Below, one piece after another: positions 37,744 through 47,271 of a stretch of DNA of 64,000 bases. Positions within the stretch are counted from its first letter, which is position 1, and each line of letters opens with the position of its first letter. The translations under genes and the position numbers were made by a program. The notes below the pieces were generated by a model that searched no databases, was not told the origin of the DNA, and saw only the letters and a list, made by a program, of their open reading frames with translations. Source of the DNA: Nostoc sp. ATCC 43529 (GTDB taxonomy: Bacteria > Cyanobacteriota > Cyanobacteriia > Cyanobacteriales > Nostocaceae); assembly GCA_003326205.1 (NCBI GenBank), contig LWTK01000001.1:62001-126000 (forward strand), given 5' to 3'.

Positions 37744-39375
37744 ATGACTAAGGCTCGGTATTGGCGATCGCTACCCTTAGAAAAGCGCACAGGTTCCGAA
37801 GTTTTTGCTGCCTTGTTTCGCCCTACCACCGTAACGGGAATTGCTACCTTACTGGAAAGCCCATACCCAACGCCAATCGAACATCCCCAACTCAGCCGAT
37901 ATTCTATCTGTGCAGGCGCTCCTCGCTTAGTCGATGGTGTCCCACAAATGTGGACACCAGCACTAGGGCAGGTTTTCCCCTTCCTAGAACAATTGTTGCA
38001 ACAAGGTTTAGACACAGATGAGAAAGTAATTTCTCTCCCTGCCTCTGCTGCTGACCCATCTCCCCCACCTCACCTTCCCTTCCTCGGTGGTTGGTTGGGT
38101 TGGCTAGGCTACGATGTCGCATGGGAAATTGAACACCTACCCGCTACTAAAATTGATCCCCTGCCATTTCCCGTAGCTTTTTGGTACGAACCAGATTGTT
38201 TTGCCGTTTTAGATCATGCTGAACAAATTCTTTGGTTAGCCGGCAGCGAACCAAGTGGACTTGATGAATTACAGAAAAAATTGCACGAGAAACAAAGCGG
38301 GGAGAGAGATAGGGAGCAGAGGAGCAGAGGAGCAGAGGAGCAGAGTTCAAGGGGGGAAGTTGCACTAACTCTTTCCCCTCTGCCCCCCATCCCCTCTGCC
38401 CCTCTGCCTCTTCTCCATGCCCAATGCCCCATGCCCAATGCCCCATCTCCTGTTTTTTTGACATCGCAACCAGATTATGAAACGTCTGTCAACCAGGCGA
38501 AAAAATATATTCAAGCTGGAGATATCTTTCAGACAAATCTTTCATTGCGATTTCAAGCATCTACAGCGGCTTCTGGTTGGCAAATTTACCAAGCCCTACA
38601 AAAAATCAATCCTTCTCCCTTTGCCAGCTATTGGCAAACGCCTTGGGGAGAAGTGATGAGTTGTTCGCCGGAACGGTTGGTATTGTTGGAGAATCGACAA
38701 GCGCAAACCAGACCGATCGCGGGGACGCGATCGCGTGGCACAACTCCAGAACAAGATATGCAACTGGCACAAGATTTACTCAGCAACACCAAAGAACGTG
38801 CAGAACATATCATGCTTGTGGATTTGGAACGCAACGATTTAGGGCGAGTCTGTGAATGGGGAAGTGTTGTTGTAGACGAATTACTGACAATTGAGCGATA
38901 TAGCCATGTGATGCATCTTGTCAGCAACATCAAAGGTACTTTAAAAGGCGAATCTAGCAGCATTGATTTGATTCGCGCTACCTTCCCAGGTGGCACAATT
39001 ACAGGTTGTCCCAAAATCCGCTGTATGGAAATTATCGAAGAATTAGAACCCGTGCGACGCAGCTTATTCTACGGTTCCTGCGGCTATTTAGATTGGCGCG
39101 GTAATTTAGACTTAAATATCTTAATCCGCACTCTGCTACTAGCGCCTGCGTCTCAAACGGAAGAGGACACGGGGACGCGGGGATACGGGGACGCTCTTAA
39201 TTTATCACAAACCCTGTCTGCGTCTTCCTCATCCCCCTACCCTCCACTCAACATTGTCTGGGGACAAGTTGGCGCGGGAATTGTCGCAGATAGCGATCCT
39301 GAAAGAGAATGGTATGAATCTCTGCACAAAGCTCAAGCACAACTGGCAGCACTGAAAATGCTGAATAATCAATAA
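37744..39375 (+). CDS. Chorismate-binding enzyme (TrpE/PabB family)
   Basis: 543 residues, component I of anthranilate or aminodeoxychorismate synthase. The catalytic domain shows GDIFQTNLSLRFQA, RPIAGTRSRG, HIMLVDLERNDLGRVCEWGS, GGTITGCPKIRCMEIIEEL and QVGAGIVADSDPEREWYES. The PIAGT motif favours anthranilate synthase over PabB (PIKGT), but the N-terminal GGWLGWLGYDVAWEIE is PabB-like, so the product is left open. Two foreign in-frame stretches are visible: about residues 183-238 and 470-498. Both are made of spacer repeat text and fall between conserved blocks. Confidence 0.9.
   Translation: MTKARYWRSLPLEKRTGSEVFAALFRPTTVTGIATLLESPYPTPIEHPQLSRYSICAGAPRLVDGVPQMWTPALGQVFPFLEQLLQQGLDTDEKVISLPASAADPSPPPHLPFLGGWLGWLGYDVAWEIEHLPATKIDPLPFPVAFWYEPDCFAVLDHAEQILWLAGSEPSGLDELQKKLHEKQSGERDREQRSRGAEEQSSRGEVALTLSPLPPIPSAPLPLLHAQCPMPNAPSPVFLTSQPDYETSVNQAKKYIQAGDIFQTNLSLRFQASTAASGWQIYQALQKINPSPFASYWQTPWGEVMSCSPERLVLLENRQAQTRPIAGTRSRGTTPEQDMQLAQDLLSNTKERAEHIMLVDLERNDLGRVCEWGSVVVDELLTIERYSHVMHLVSNIKGTLKGESSSIDLIRATFPGGTITGCPKIRCMEIIEELEPVRRSLFYGSCGYLDWRGNLDLNILIRTLLLAPASQTEEDTGTRGYGDALNLSQTLSASSSSPYPPLNIVWGQVGAGIVADSDPEREWYESLHKAQAQLAALKMLNNQ
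38290..38457 (+). repeat. In-frame spacer repeat in the chorismate-binding gene
   Basis: GCAGAGGAGCAGAGGAGCAG, then CCCCTCTGCCCCTCTGCC and CATGCCCAATGCCCCATGCC text is read as ERDREQRSRGAEEQSS ... HAQCPMPNAPSP. It is identical in style to intergenic arrays near 17232 and 57360. A second insert at about 39160-39240 uses GGACACGGGGACGCGGGGAT. Confidence 0.8.
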
Positions 39376-39509
39376 GGGAATGGGGTATTGGGAGTTAGGA
39401 GTTAGGAGTTAGGAGTTAGGAGTTAGGAGTTAAGAATTATTCTCCTTGTCCCCTTGTCCTCTTCTCTCCCCATCTTCCCATTTCCCCACTCCCCATTCAC
39501 ATCACCTAA
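39376..39509. repeat. STRR and spacer repeats
   Basis: GGGAGTTAGGAGTTAGGAG array followed by CTCCTTGTCCCCTTGTCC and CCCCATTTCCCC-type text. Confidence 0.75.
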
Positions 39510-39656
39510 TTTTGCTCCATTGAGCCACAGTTGTGGCAGTATGGAAAGAAGTTAGAAAGTTGGCCGGGGAGCCGTTGGGAAGTTTATCGGGTGTTTCCCT
39601 TGCTAGGCCAAGCTTTTAACAACTTCCGCCTCACTACCGCTAGCTTAAGAAGCTGA
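39510..39656 (+). pseudogene. Coding-like fragment upstream of pipX
   Basis: An open frame between TAA at 39507 and TGA at 39654 reads IEPQLWQYGKKLESWPGSRW, then EVYRVFPLLGQAFNNFRL. The composition is protein-like but there is no ATG. It is probably the C-terminal end of a decayed gene; family not recognised. The remaining 39657-39791 is the pipX upstream region. Confidence 0.4.
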
Positions 39657-39791
39657 TTAAAAACTAGATCAAGGTCTTCAAAACCATAGTTTCGCATTTT
39701 AAAAAAATATTCTGACGAATGTTGGTATTATCGTCTGAATGTTTGGAATGAACTGCGAAAGCACATACATATCTCCCACCTTGACTATTCA

Positions 39792-40070
39792 ATGAATCCA
39801 GAAAACGCAGAAACTTACATAAATCATCCAACTTGGGGTTTACTTTACAAGATCTGTATGGTTGATGAGAGCCAGGATCTATTCACTACACTTTATGCCC
39901 AGCGTTTATTTTTTTTGGTGGCAAATGACATTAAAGGTGTTAAGTTCCAGCCTATCGGACGGACTGAAGCTAGAATGATGTTGGAAAATCGCTTACGTAC
40001 TCTGCGTCGCACTGGGCAATCTCAGGAGTACGATCAGCTTCAGAGTGTTTTCCAACGCACCTTCCAATGA
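39792..40070 (+). CDS. pipX: Nitrogen regulation coactivator PipX
   Basis: 92 residues. PipX binds NtcA as coactivator under nitrogen limitation and PII when 2-oxoglutarate is low. The tudor-like domain is recognisable from YINHPTWGLLYKICMVDESQ, LFTTLYAQRLFFLVAND and FQPIGRTEARMMLENRLRTL, ending FQRTFQ. Its TGA overlaps the ATG of the next gene (ATGA), so pipX and pipY are translationally coupled, as in other cyanobacteria. Confidence 0.96.
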   Translation: MNPENAETYINHPTWGLLYKICMVDESQDLFTTLYAQRLFFLVANDIKGVKFQPIGRTEARMMLENRLRTLRRTGQSQEYDQLQSVFQRTFQ

Positions 40071-40735
40071 ACAGTTCGATTTACGAACGTATTGTTTCCA
40101 TTCGTTCCTCGCTACCAACTTCAGTCAAATTGATTGCTGTCAGCAAGCAAGTTACTGCTGAGGCGATTCGCTGTGCCTATGCCGCAGGCATTCGTGATTT
40201 TGGCGAAAGTCGTATCCAAGAAGCCACCATTAAACAAGCCCAGTTGCAAGACTTACCGGATATTACTTGGCACTTTATTGGACATTTGCAAAGCAATAAA
40301 GCCAAAAAAGCCATTGAACAATTCCACTGGATTCACTCCGTAGATAATTTAAAGCTGGCAGTGCGCTTAGAACAATTGGCGCAACAGCTAGGAGTGAGTC
40401 CCCAAGTTTGCTTGCAAGTGAAAATTCTTCCCGATCCTAACAAGTCGGGTTGGACTGTACCTGAACTTTTGTCCGATCTACCCGCTCTCAATCAATGCAA
40501 AACTTTACAAATTCAAGGTTTGATGACAATTCCGCCTTCAGGATTGGCTGATCCCGAAATTCTGAGTGTGTTTAATCAATGTCGCGAACTGGCAAAAGAA
40601 ATCCAAGAGCAAAACTGGCCGCACATAAAAATGCAGCAGTTATCTATGGGTATGTCAGGTGACTACGAACTAGCAGTGCAAGCAGGCGCAACGATGGTAC
40701 GATTGGGAACCATCTTATTTGGCGATCGCTTATAG
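40067..40735 (+). CDS. pipY: PLP homeostasis protein PipY (YggS family)
   Basis: 222 residues. A single-domain pyridoxal-phosphate-binding TIM barrel of the PLPBP/COG0325 family, affecting vitamin B6 and amino-acid balance. The PLP lysine lies in KLIAVSKQVTAEAIRCAYAA (about Lys27). Other motifs are FGESRIQEA, WHFIGHLQSNKAKKA, HSVDNLKLA, IQGLMTIPP and LSMGMSGDYELAVQAGATMV followed by RLGTILFG. It overlaps pipX by 4 nt. Confidence 0.95.
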   Translation: MNSSIYERIVSIRSSLPTSVKLIAVSKQVTAEAIRCAYAAGIRDFGESRIQEATIKQAQLQDLPDITWHFIGHLQSNKAKKAIEQFHWIHSVDNLKLAVRLEQLAQQLGVSPQVCLQVKILPDPNKSGWTVPELLSDLPALNQCKTLQIQGLMTIPPSGLADPEILSVFNQCRELAKEIQEQNWPHIKMQQLSMGMSGDYELAVQAGATMVRLGTILFGDRL

Positions 40736-41120
40736 CATACTAGTGTCAAGCTGGTTCTTGAGTATTAATTAAAAGATCGGGATTTGATGACAACAATTTT
40801 GTAACAGACTGGTGCAATTGGAAACAAAGGATATAGTATTGACAAGAGCAATCGCCAAGTAAAATTTGGGTAAAAAGAACTTTCCTTTGGACAAACCTTA
40901 GGATATAATCTTGACTCATTATTATGTTTAGGCGATGCACAGGCCTTGCTAAAAGTGTCCGTTCATCGCCAAACCCCGTAGTATAGGCTACAAATAGCAA
41001 TATATTTGCTGAAGTATCCACCCATGTAGCGATGCCTACGGTGGGCTGCGCCTACGCAGATGGCTAAATTAATCCTTTAAGCCAAGTCAATACCGACTAT
41101 TCGCACCAGGAGAGTACAAA
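40736..41120. other. Spacer upstream of sepF
   Basis: No gene. It contains TATAAT at 40904-40909 and a palindromic repeat with GATGCCTACGGTGGGCTGCG and CCTACGCA near 41030-41060. The promoter of sepF is probably here. Confidence 0.4.
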
Positions 41121-41729
41121 ATGAACAACATCTTTTCCAAACTCAGGGACTTCGTAGGTCTAAATGAGCAAGTGGAATACGAGTATTACGAAGAAGAACC
41201 AGATACGGACAATAATTACCAAAATCTGTATCAACAAGAAAATCCCCAACCAGTGCCACAAGAAGCCCCAGCAACTCAAAATCGACGTTGGCGGGAACCA
41301 GTGCCTACAATGGGAGAAGAGATAGCAGCAGCAGGTTCAAAGCCAATGGGGAATGTGATTGGTATGCCAGGAGCAATTAACGGAATTTCGGAAGTTTTAG
41401 TACTCGAACCACGCACTTTTGAAGAAATGCCTCAGGCAATTCAAGCGCTGCGAGAACGCAAGTCAGTGGTATTAAACCTGACAATCATGGATCCAGATCA
41501 AGCTCAACGAGCAGTAGATTTTGTAGCAGGTGGTACTTACGCTTTAGATGGACATCAAGAGCGCATCGGTGAGAGCATCTTTTTGTTTACGCCAAGCTGC
41601 GTACAAGTTAGTACCCAAGGTGGAGTTCTTCATGAAGTACCACAACCGCCAGCCCGTCCTTCTCGTCCTGCAGGTTCTTCATCTACAAATCAAACTTGGG
41701 GCAACGAACCTAATCGGATGGCACAATAA
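41121..41729 (+). CDS. sepF: Cell division protein SepF
   Basis: 202 residues, a cytoplasmic FtsZ-ring component that tethers FtsZ to the membrane. The amphipathic N-terminus [20 protein letters not shown] is followed by a Glu/Asn/Pro-rich linker. The SepF core is at about 90-175 ([70 protein letters not shown]). The C-terminus is a disordered Ser/Pro tail. AGGAG lies 7 nt before the ATG. It sits in the conserved pipX-pipY-sepF-proC order. Confidence 0.95.
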   Translation: MNNIFSKLRDFVGLNEQVEYEYYEEEPDTDNNYQNLYQQENPQPVPQEAPATQNRRWREPVPTMGEEIAAAGSKPMGNVIGMPGAINGISEVLVLEPRTFEEMPQAIQALRERKSVVLNLTIMDPDQAQRAVDFVAGGTYALDGHQERIGESIFLFTPSCVQVSTQGGVLHEVPQPPARPSRPAGSSSTNQTWGNEPNRMAQ

Positions 41730-41739
41730 ATTTAAATTA

Positions 41740-41940
41740 GTCTTTTGTCCTCTAATACAAAGTTAAGCCACTACCTTGGACGGGTTTCCCAACTGAAAGC
41801 AAGTGGCCTTTGATGGTCGCCAACCTCCACCAAGACTTTGCGCTTTGTCCTTTGTTAGTTAACAATAAACTAATGACGAATGACAAATGACCGACGATGA
41901 CAAATGACTAATGATTAATGACTAATGACTAATGACTATT
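41740..41940. repeat. STRR and other repeats running into the proC start
   Basis: CTTTTGTCCTCTAATACAAAG, then GACGAATGACAAATGACC and ACTAATGACTAATGACTAAT units. The final unit supplies the ATG of proC at 41932. Confidence 0.75.
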
Positions 41941-42750
41941 AAATTTGGCTTAATTGGTGGTGGGGTAATGGGAGAATCGCTGTTATCCCGCCTTATCGCG
42001 CTTGGCATTTATCAATCCTCAGAAGTCATAGTTAGCGAACCGCTACCCTCACGCCAGGAATTTTTAAAACAGCACTACAATGTCGCTGTTACAACTGATA
42101 GTAGCCAGGTTTTCAGCCAAGCAAAAGAAGTAGTGTTTTTGGCAGTGAAACCACAGGTCTTTAGTACTATCGCTCAAGAATTAGCTGATATTGATATTCT
42201 GAATATAGAACACCCACCATTGATTATTTCTATATTAGCGGGTGTTCCTTTAAGTCAGTTAGAAGGTGCATTTGTGCAATTGCCAGTAATTAGAGCAATG
42301 CCCAACACTCCAGCAACGGTGGGAGCAGGAGTTACCGCGATTTGTTCGGGTGCATACACCAACCAGAAGCATCACCAAATAGCACATAAAGTTTTTGGAT
42401 CTGTGGGCGAAGTCGTAGAAGTTTCAGAAGTGCTGATGGATGCAGTTACAGGGCTATCTGGTAGCGGTCCGGCTTACGTGGCGCTATTGGTAGAAGCACT
42501 TGCTGATGGCGGAGTAGCCGCAGGTTTACCCAGAGTGATTGCCAATCAACTTGCCTTGCAAACAGTACTGGGAACAGCAAAACTTTTGCACGAAACCAAA
42601 ATGCACCCAGCAGAACTCAAAGATCGCGTTACCAGTCCAGGTGGTACAACAATCGCCGGGATTGCTCAACTAGAAAAGGCAGGATTTCGCTCAGCTTTAA
42701 TTGAAGCAGTAAAAGCTGCCACACAGCGATCGCAAGAACTGGGAAAATGA
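41932..42750 (+). CDS. proC: Pyrroline-5-carboxylate reductase
   Basis: 272 residues. It reduces pyrroline-5-carboxylate to proline with NADPH. The Rossmann loop GLIGGGVMGESLLSRLIALG is at about 5-24, VFLAVKPQ near 68, and RAMPNTPATVGAGVTAICSG at about 120-140. The C-terminal dimer domain has AVTGLSGSGPAYVALLVEAL and DRVTSPGGTTIAGIAQLE. It is complete. Start ATG lies within the last STRR unit; no ribosome site is seen. Confidence 0.96.
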   Translation: MTIKFGLIGGGVMGESLLSRLIALGIYQSSEVIVSEPLPSRQEFLKQHYNVAVTTDSSQVFSQAKEVVFLAVKPQVFSTIAQELADIDILNIEHPPLIISILAGVPLSQLEGAFVQLPVIRAMPNTPATVGAGVTAICSGAYTNQKHHQIAHKVFGSVGEVVEVSEVLMDAVTGLSGSGPAYVALLVEALADGGVAAGLPRVIANQLALQTVLGTAKLLHETKMHPAELKDRVTSPGGTTIAGIAQLEKAGFRSALIEAVKAATQRSQELGK

Positions 42751-42932
42751 TGGATAGTCCTTTGTCATTTGTCCTCTCTTACAAAGTTCCGATCGGAGGA
42801 GACCTCCGCTCAGACTTTGCGCTTTGTCATTTGTGAAAAACTAATGACAAATGACAAATGACAAATAACTAATAACGAAGTTGACAAAAGACCCGTTAGT
42901 ATAGTAAACAGTCTGGTTGCAAATGTGATTGA

Positions 42933-45605
42933 GTGAATTATCCCGCGCCGTCTCCTGAACTTGACCTGAGGTCGATATTTCCCTTTGAACTGGATCGGTT
43001 CCAGAAAGATGCGATCGCATCCCTTAACGCTGGACGTTCCGTAGTTGTATGTGCGCCTACAGGTTCGGGCAAAACATTAGTAGGGGAATACGCCATTTAT
43101 CGCGCCTTGTCGCGAGGGAAACGTGTGTTCTACACTACTCCCCTGAAGGCGCTGTCGAATCAAAAATTACGTGATTTTCGAGAAAAATTCGGATTCGATC
43201 TGGTGGGACTGTTAACTGGAGATGCTTCCATTAACAGGGATGCACCCATTTTAGTGATGACCACAGAAATTTTCCGAAATATGCTCTATGGTACACCCAT
43301 TGGGCAAGTTGGAATTTCGTTAGTGGACGTTGACGCAGTGGTGCTGGATGAGTGCCACTACATGAACGATCGCCAACGCGGTACAGTTTGGGAAGAATCA
43401 ATCATCTACTGTCCCCGTGAAGTTCAACTGGCAGCCCTTTCCGCAACGGTAGCCAATAGCGATCAACTCACCGATTGGCTCAATCGTGTTCACGGGCCAA
43501 CAGACCTGATTTACTCCGATTTTCGCCCAGTACCATTGGAATTTCACTTTTGTAATGCCAAAGGGTTGTTTCCGCTGTTGAATGACAGCAAAACCAAAAT
43601 TAACCCCCGTCTGGCTAATCGAGGCAAAAGAAGACAAGGCGATCGCACAAAAGCTGGTAGACCAGAGGCTCCTGGTATAATTTATACCTTGAACCACTTG
43701 CAGCAACGGGATATGCTACCAGCCATTTACTTTATCTTCAGCCGCCGGGGATGTGATAAAGCAGTGGCAGAAGTGGGTGATTTATGGCTGGTAAATAATG
43801 AAGAGTCCCAAATTTTACGGGAACAAATTGATGAGTTTTTAAACCGCAATCCTGAGGCAGGACGTTCTGGACAAATTGCTCCCCTGTATCGAGGAATCGC
43901 CGCCCACCACGCCGGGATTTTACCTGCATGGAAAGCACTGGTAGAAGAATTATTTCAGCAGGGGCTGATTAAAGTCGTATTCGCCACCGAGACATTGGCA
44001 GCGGGAATTAATATGCCCGCCCGAACAACGGTAATTTCCACCCTTTCCAAGCGTACTGATACTGGACACCGCCTGCTGAACGCTTCGGAATTTCTGCAAA
44101 TGGCGGGACGGGCAGGCCGCCGGGGAATGGATAAACAAGGTCATGTGGTGACAGTGCAAACTCCCTTTGAAGGAGCTAAAGAAGCTGCGTATTTAGCCAC
44201 ATCGAAGCCAGACCCGCTAGTCAGCCAGTTTACGCCGAGTTATGGTATGGTACTCAACTTGCTGCAAACCCATACCATAGAGCAAGCCAGGGAACTGATA
44301 GAACGCAGTTTTGGGCAGTATATGGCGACTTTGCATTTAAGGCCAGAATACGATGAAATTGCCGAATTGCAAGCGCAATTAGCGCAATTACAGGAACAAA
44401 TCGCCGCCGTTGATGAAAATGAACTGGCTGTTTATGAAAAATTGCGGCAACGGTTAAAAGTAGAACGCCAGATATTGAAAACCCTGCAAGAACAAGCGCT
44501 TTCAGATAGACAAGAACAATTGGCGATGATGTTGGGCTTTGCAGTGTCGGGAACTCTGTTGAGTCTCAAAGGTAAAAATATCCCAGTGTCTACACCTGTA
44601 ACCGCAGTTTTAGTGGGAAAAACGCCTGGTTCTGGTGAAGCTCCTTACTTGGTATGCTTGGGACACGATAACCGTTGGTACGTGGCAACTACAGCAGATG
44701 TAGTCGATTTGTATGCCGAACTGCCGCGAGTTGAAGTGCCACCAGAAGTTCTACCACCAGCAGAAATGCCGTTAAAGCCGGGACAGCCAGTGCTTGGTGG
44801 TCAAGAAACATTTGCGATCGCCACCCAAATCCCCAATCCGGTAGAGTCTTTGTATATGGCACCAGAGGTAGCCGAACAACTCAGCCGCGTTACCGCCATC
44901 CAAGAACAAATAGAAGCTCATCCCGTACATCAATCAGGAAATGCCGGAACGATTTTCAAACGCCGCGCCCGCTATGTCGAACTAGAAGCCGAACTCGAAG
45001 AGTTGCAAGGGGTAGTAGACCAACAGTCGCAACGTCATTGGGAAGAATTTCTCAATTTAATCGCAATTCTCCAACACTTTGGCGCATTGGATAACCTAGT
45101 ACCCACACAAATAGGACAAATTGCTGCTGCCATTCGTGGTGAAAATGAATTGTGGCTGGGTTTAGTATTCGCTAGCGGTGAACTGGACAACTTAGATCCG
45201 CACCATTTAGCTGCTGCGGCGGCGGCTTTAGTGACAGAAACTCCACGTCCAGATAGCAAGGTTAACTTTGACCTCAGTAATGAAGTCACAGAAGCCTTGG
45301 CAAAACTACGGGGAATTCGTCGTCAAATGTTTCAACTGCAACGGCGCTATAACGTAGCATTACCTATATGGTTGGAGTTTGAGTTAATTGCCCTAGTGGA
45401 GCAATGGGCGCTGGGTATGGAGTGGACAGAACTGTGCGACAACACCAGTTTGGATGAAGGTGACGTAGTGAGAATTTTACGGCGGACTTTGGATTTATTA
45501 TCGCAAATACCCCATGTTCCCCACTTACCAGACTCTTTCCAGCGTAATGCTTATCGAGCGATGCAGCTGATTGATAGATTCCCAGTGAATGAAGTGGTTG
45601 AATGA
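42933..45605 (+). CDS. DExH-box (Ski2-like) RNA helicase
   Basis: 890 residues from a GTG start. Helicase motifs: I APTGSGKT at about 40-47, Ia TTPLKALSNQKL, II VVLDECHYMND at about 130, III LSATVANS, V ETLAAGINMPARTT, VI QMAGRAGRRG. The C-terminal half resembles the winged-helix/ratchet and DSHCT regions of Ski2/Mtr4-type helicases (IRRQMFQLQRRYNVALPIWL, DEGDVVRILRRTLDLLSQIP). A large middle insert replaces the arch. It is likely involved in RNA turnover; the exact substrate is unknown. It follows proC by 182 bp of STRRs. Confidence 0.92.
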   Translation: MNYPAPSPELDLRSIFPFELDRFQKDAIASLNAGRSVVVCAPTGSGKTLVGEYAIYRALSRGKRVFYTTPLKALSNQKLRDFREKFGFDLVGLLTGDASINRDAPILVMTTEIFRNMLYGTPIGQVGISLVDVDAVVLDECHYMNDRQRGTVWEESIIYCPREVQLAALSATVANSDQLTDWLNRVHGPTDLIYSDFRPVPLEFHFCNAKGLFPLLNDSKTKINPRLANRGKRRQGDRTKAGRPEAPGIIYTLNHLQQRDMLPAIYFIFSRRGCDKAVAEVGDLWLVNNEESQILREQIDEFLNRNPEAGRSGQIAPLYRGIAAHHAGILPAWKALVEELFQQGLIKVVFATETLAAGINMPARTTVISTLSKRTDTGHRLLNASEFLQMAGRAGRRGMDKQGHVVTVQTPFEGAKEAAYLATSKPDPLVSQFTPSYGMVLNLLQTHTIEQARELIERSFGQYMATLHLRPEYDEIAELQAQLAQLQEQIAAVDENELAVYEKLRQRLKVERQILKTLQEQALSDRQEQLAMMLGFAVSGTLLSLKGKNIPVSTPVTAVLVGKTPGSGEAPYLVCLGHDNRWYVATTADVVDLYAELPRVEVPPEVLPPAEMPLKPGQPVLGGQETFAIATQIPNPVESLYMAPEVAEQLSRVTAIQEQIEAHPVHQSGNAGTIFKRRARYVELEAELEELQGVVDQQSQRHWEEFLNLIAILQHFGALDNLVPTQIGQIAAAIRGENELWLGLVFASGELDNLDPHHLAAAAAALVTETPRPDSKVNFDLSNEVTEALAKLRGIRRQMFQLQRRYNVALPIWLEFELIALVEQWALGMEWTELCDNTSLDEGDVVRILRRTLDLLSQIPHVPHLPDSFQRNAYRAMQLIDRFPVNEVVE

Positions 45606-45914
45606 AGAGGACACGGGGACGCGGGGACGCAGGGACGCCGAAAAATTAATCTCATCTCCGCGTCTCCCTGTCTCCCCCTCCCCGCGTCTTCTTCCCCTGA
45701 TTGTAATTAAAAATGCTTTTTTTGGTTTGTATACTTTTTACCAAATTTTAGGATAAGTAGTATTGTTTGGAATTCCTGGAATAGCTTTGTAATTAAGGCT
45801 TTTAATCCAAAATCCAAAATCTAAAATCCAAAATCGGTACACTTATGCAAACTATTGGGATGTTGTTAACAGTTTAATAGAAGTTATTGCGATCGCCATC
45901 AAGACTTTTCAAGT
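45606..45914. repeat. Repeat-filled spacer
   Basis: GGACACGGGGACGCGGGGAC units, CCGCGTCTCCCTGTCTCCCC, and ATCCAAAATCCAAAATC units near 45800-45836. Same text families as the in-frame inserts in smc and the chorismate-binding gene. No gene seen. Confidence 0.75.
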
Positions 45915-46289
45915 CTAATACACTAAGTTTCCAGTGCCACGCAACTGACGTAAAGAATTTATGCAATATGGACAGTCGCAGGCAAATAAGTTTATTGCAG
46001 CTTCGCTTTCCTCTTCGGTAAAGTCTAACATTGCAATATTCTCATCTGATACTGATGTCACAATGGTTGAGGAACGTTTCGAGGTATTAGGTTGGTTTGT
46101 CTGTGAAGCTCGAATACACACAAAATCTTTGCCACCATGTGGGTTAGTGATACAGCTACGACCGTCTTGTGTGTGCATTAATCGCTGAGTCATACTAGCA
46201 TGGACAGGATTCAATACTCCCAGCGTAGATATTAGCGAAGTGAAAATTGTGGAAGTGGACAGCAAATTAAGTATTAGTTTTCTGTTCAT
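45915..46289 (-). CDS. Small secreted Cys-containing protein
   Basis: 124 residues. The signal peptide is at about 1-32 (LILNLLSTSTIFTSLISTLG, ending HAS). The mature protein has CITNPHGGKDFVCIRA and, at the C-terminal end, DFTEEESEAAINLFACDCPY followed by CINSLRQLRG. There are five cysteines in two clusters. The last block looks conserved. Periplasmic or extracellular location is expected; no function known. Confidence 0.7.
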   Translation of the reverse strand: MNRKLILNLLSTSTIFTSLISTLGVLNPVHASMTQRLMHTQDGRSCITNPHGGKDFVCIRASQTNQPNTSKRSSTIVTSVSDENIAMLDFTEEESEAAINLFACDCPYCINSLRQLRGTGNLVY

Positions 46290-46710
46290 CGGTTTCCCAA
46301 TAAAATGTTTCTGAACGCTAAGGCTATCCGATTAATAGTTATAGGTCAAGTGACCTTTTATCTATTTTTATCTCTACAATCAAAAATTTATCAGATTTTT
46401 AAATCAAAACTCGTAAGAACTGAGGACTAGGGACTGGAGACTAGTATTTTTGCTCAATAGCGAGCAATTTCAAGTTAAACGATATGAAGATGGCGCGTTA
46501 GGCTGCGCGACAACGCACTTTATTATTGTTTAATCTTAAATTAGGTTGGGCTATTATTGTTTAATCTTAAATTAGGTTGGGCTGTTTAGCTGAATCTATT
46601 TTGTATTTTATTACTCCCAGCTTTTGTACTTTTCTATTTATAAAATGCGTAATTTGATACAAACAATGGGTATTACAAATAAGTGTTTGAGATGAAATAG
46701 GTTTGTAATT
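46290..46710. other. Spacer with a perfect 31-bp tandem duplication
   Basis: The unit at 46521-46551 is repeated at 46552-46582. It is preceded by a GGCGCGTTAGGCTGCGCGAC palindromic repeat at about 46495. No gene. The promoter of the gene at 46711 is probably in the last 100 bp. Confidence 0.6.
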
Positions 46711-47271
46711 ATGATTTTAGGCTTTAGAAAAATTGGTGCTGTGTGTGCTGTGTTTTTATTAGTTAATCCTAGCAGCTTTCCTCAGTCAGCAGTAGCGACT
46801 GTTAACAATCAGGCTCAACTGATAGCACAAGGACAAAATAAAATCCAATCACATCCAGTTTTTAAGTCTATTTTGCCGAAATTAAAGCAAAAAACTAAAA
46901 TCAAGATTCTATTACCGAAGTTTATTCCGGAGTCGGATGGGGAAAACCCGATTTACGCGATTATAGAAACTGCTAGTCAAAAGAAGTACGATATTTTACT
47001 TGGTTTTAGTCGCGACTGTAATGGTGGAACTGCTTGCCGTTTGGGTGTGCTTTCTGCTGAAGCAGTAACCCAAAAAACGCCTCGCCTCGCTGGTAAACGC
47101 GTGTCTTTAGCTAAGGGTATCACTGGCTATTTTGTGGATTTTAGTTGTGGTGCTAATTGTTCAGATGCTACCTTGACTTGGCGACAACAGAGCGTGCAAT
47201 ATACTGTGGGATTGAAAGCAGGCGATGGCGCTTCTTTAGTGAAAATGGCTAATTCTGCCATTAATCCCTAA
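46711..47271 (+). CDS. Secreted protein of unknown function
   Basis: 186 residues. N-terminal signal peptide (IGAVCAVFLLVNPSSFPQSA, VA). The mature domain includes KIKILLPKFIPESDGENPIY, a Cys pair region SRDCNGGTACRLGVLSAEAV and FVDFSCGANCSDATLTWRQQ. The end is VQYTVGLKAGDGASLVKMAN. The four cysteines probably form disulfides. I recall similar uncharacterised cyanobacterial proteins but no named function. Confidence 0.75.
   Translation: MILGFRKIGAVCAVFLLVNPSSFPQSAVATVNNQAQLIAQGQNKIQSHPVFKSILPKLKQKTKIKILLPKFIPESDGENPIYAIIETASQKKYDILLGFSRDCNGGTACRLGVLSAEAVTQKTPRLAGKRVSLAKGITGYFVDFSCGANCSDATLTWRQQSVQYTVGLKAGDGASLVKMANSAINP

Noticed and set aside
40746..41021. 91-codon minus-strand frame between pipY and sepF
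   Set aside because: No ribosome site or conserved pattern; it crosses the probable sepF promoter region.
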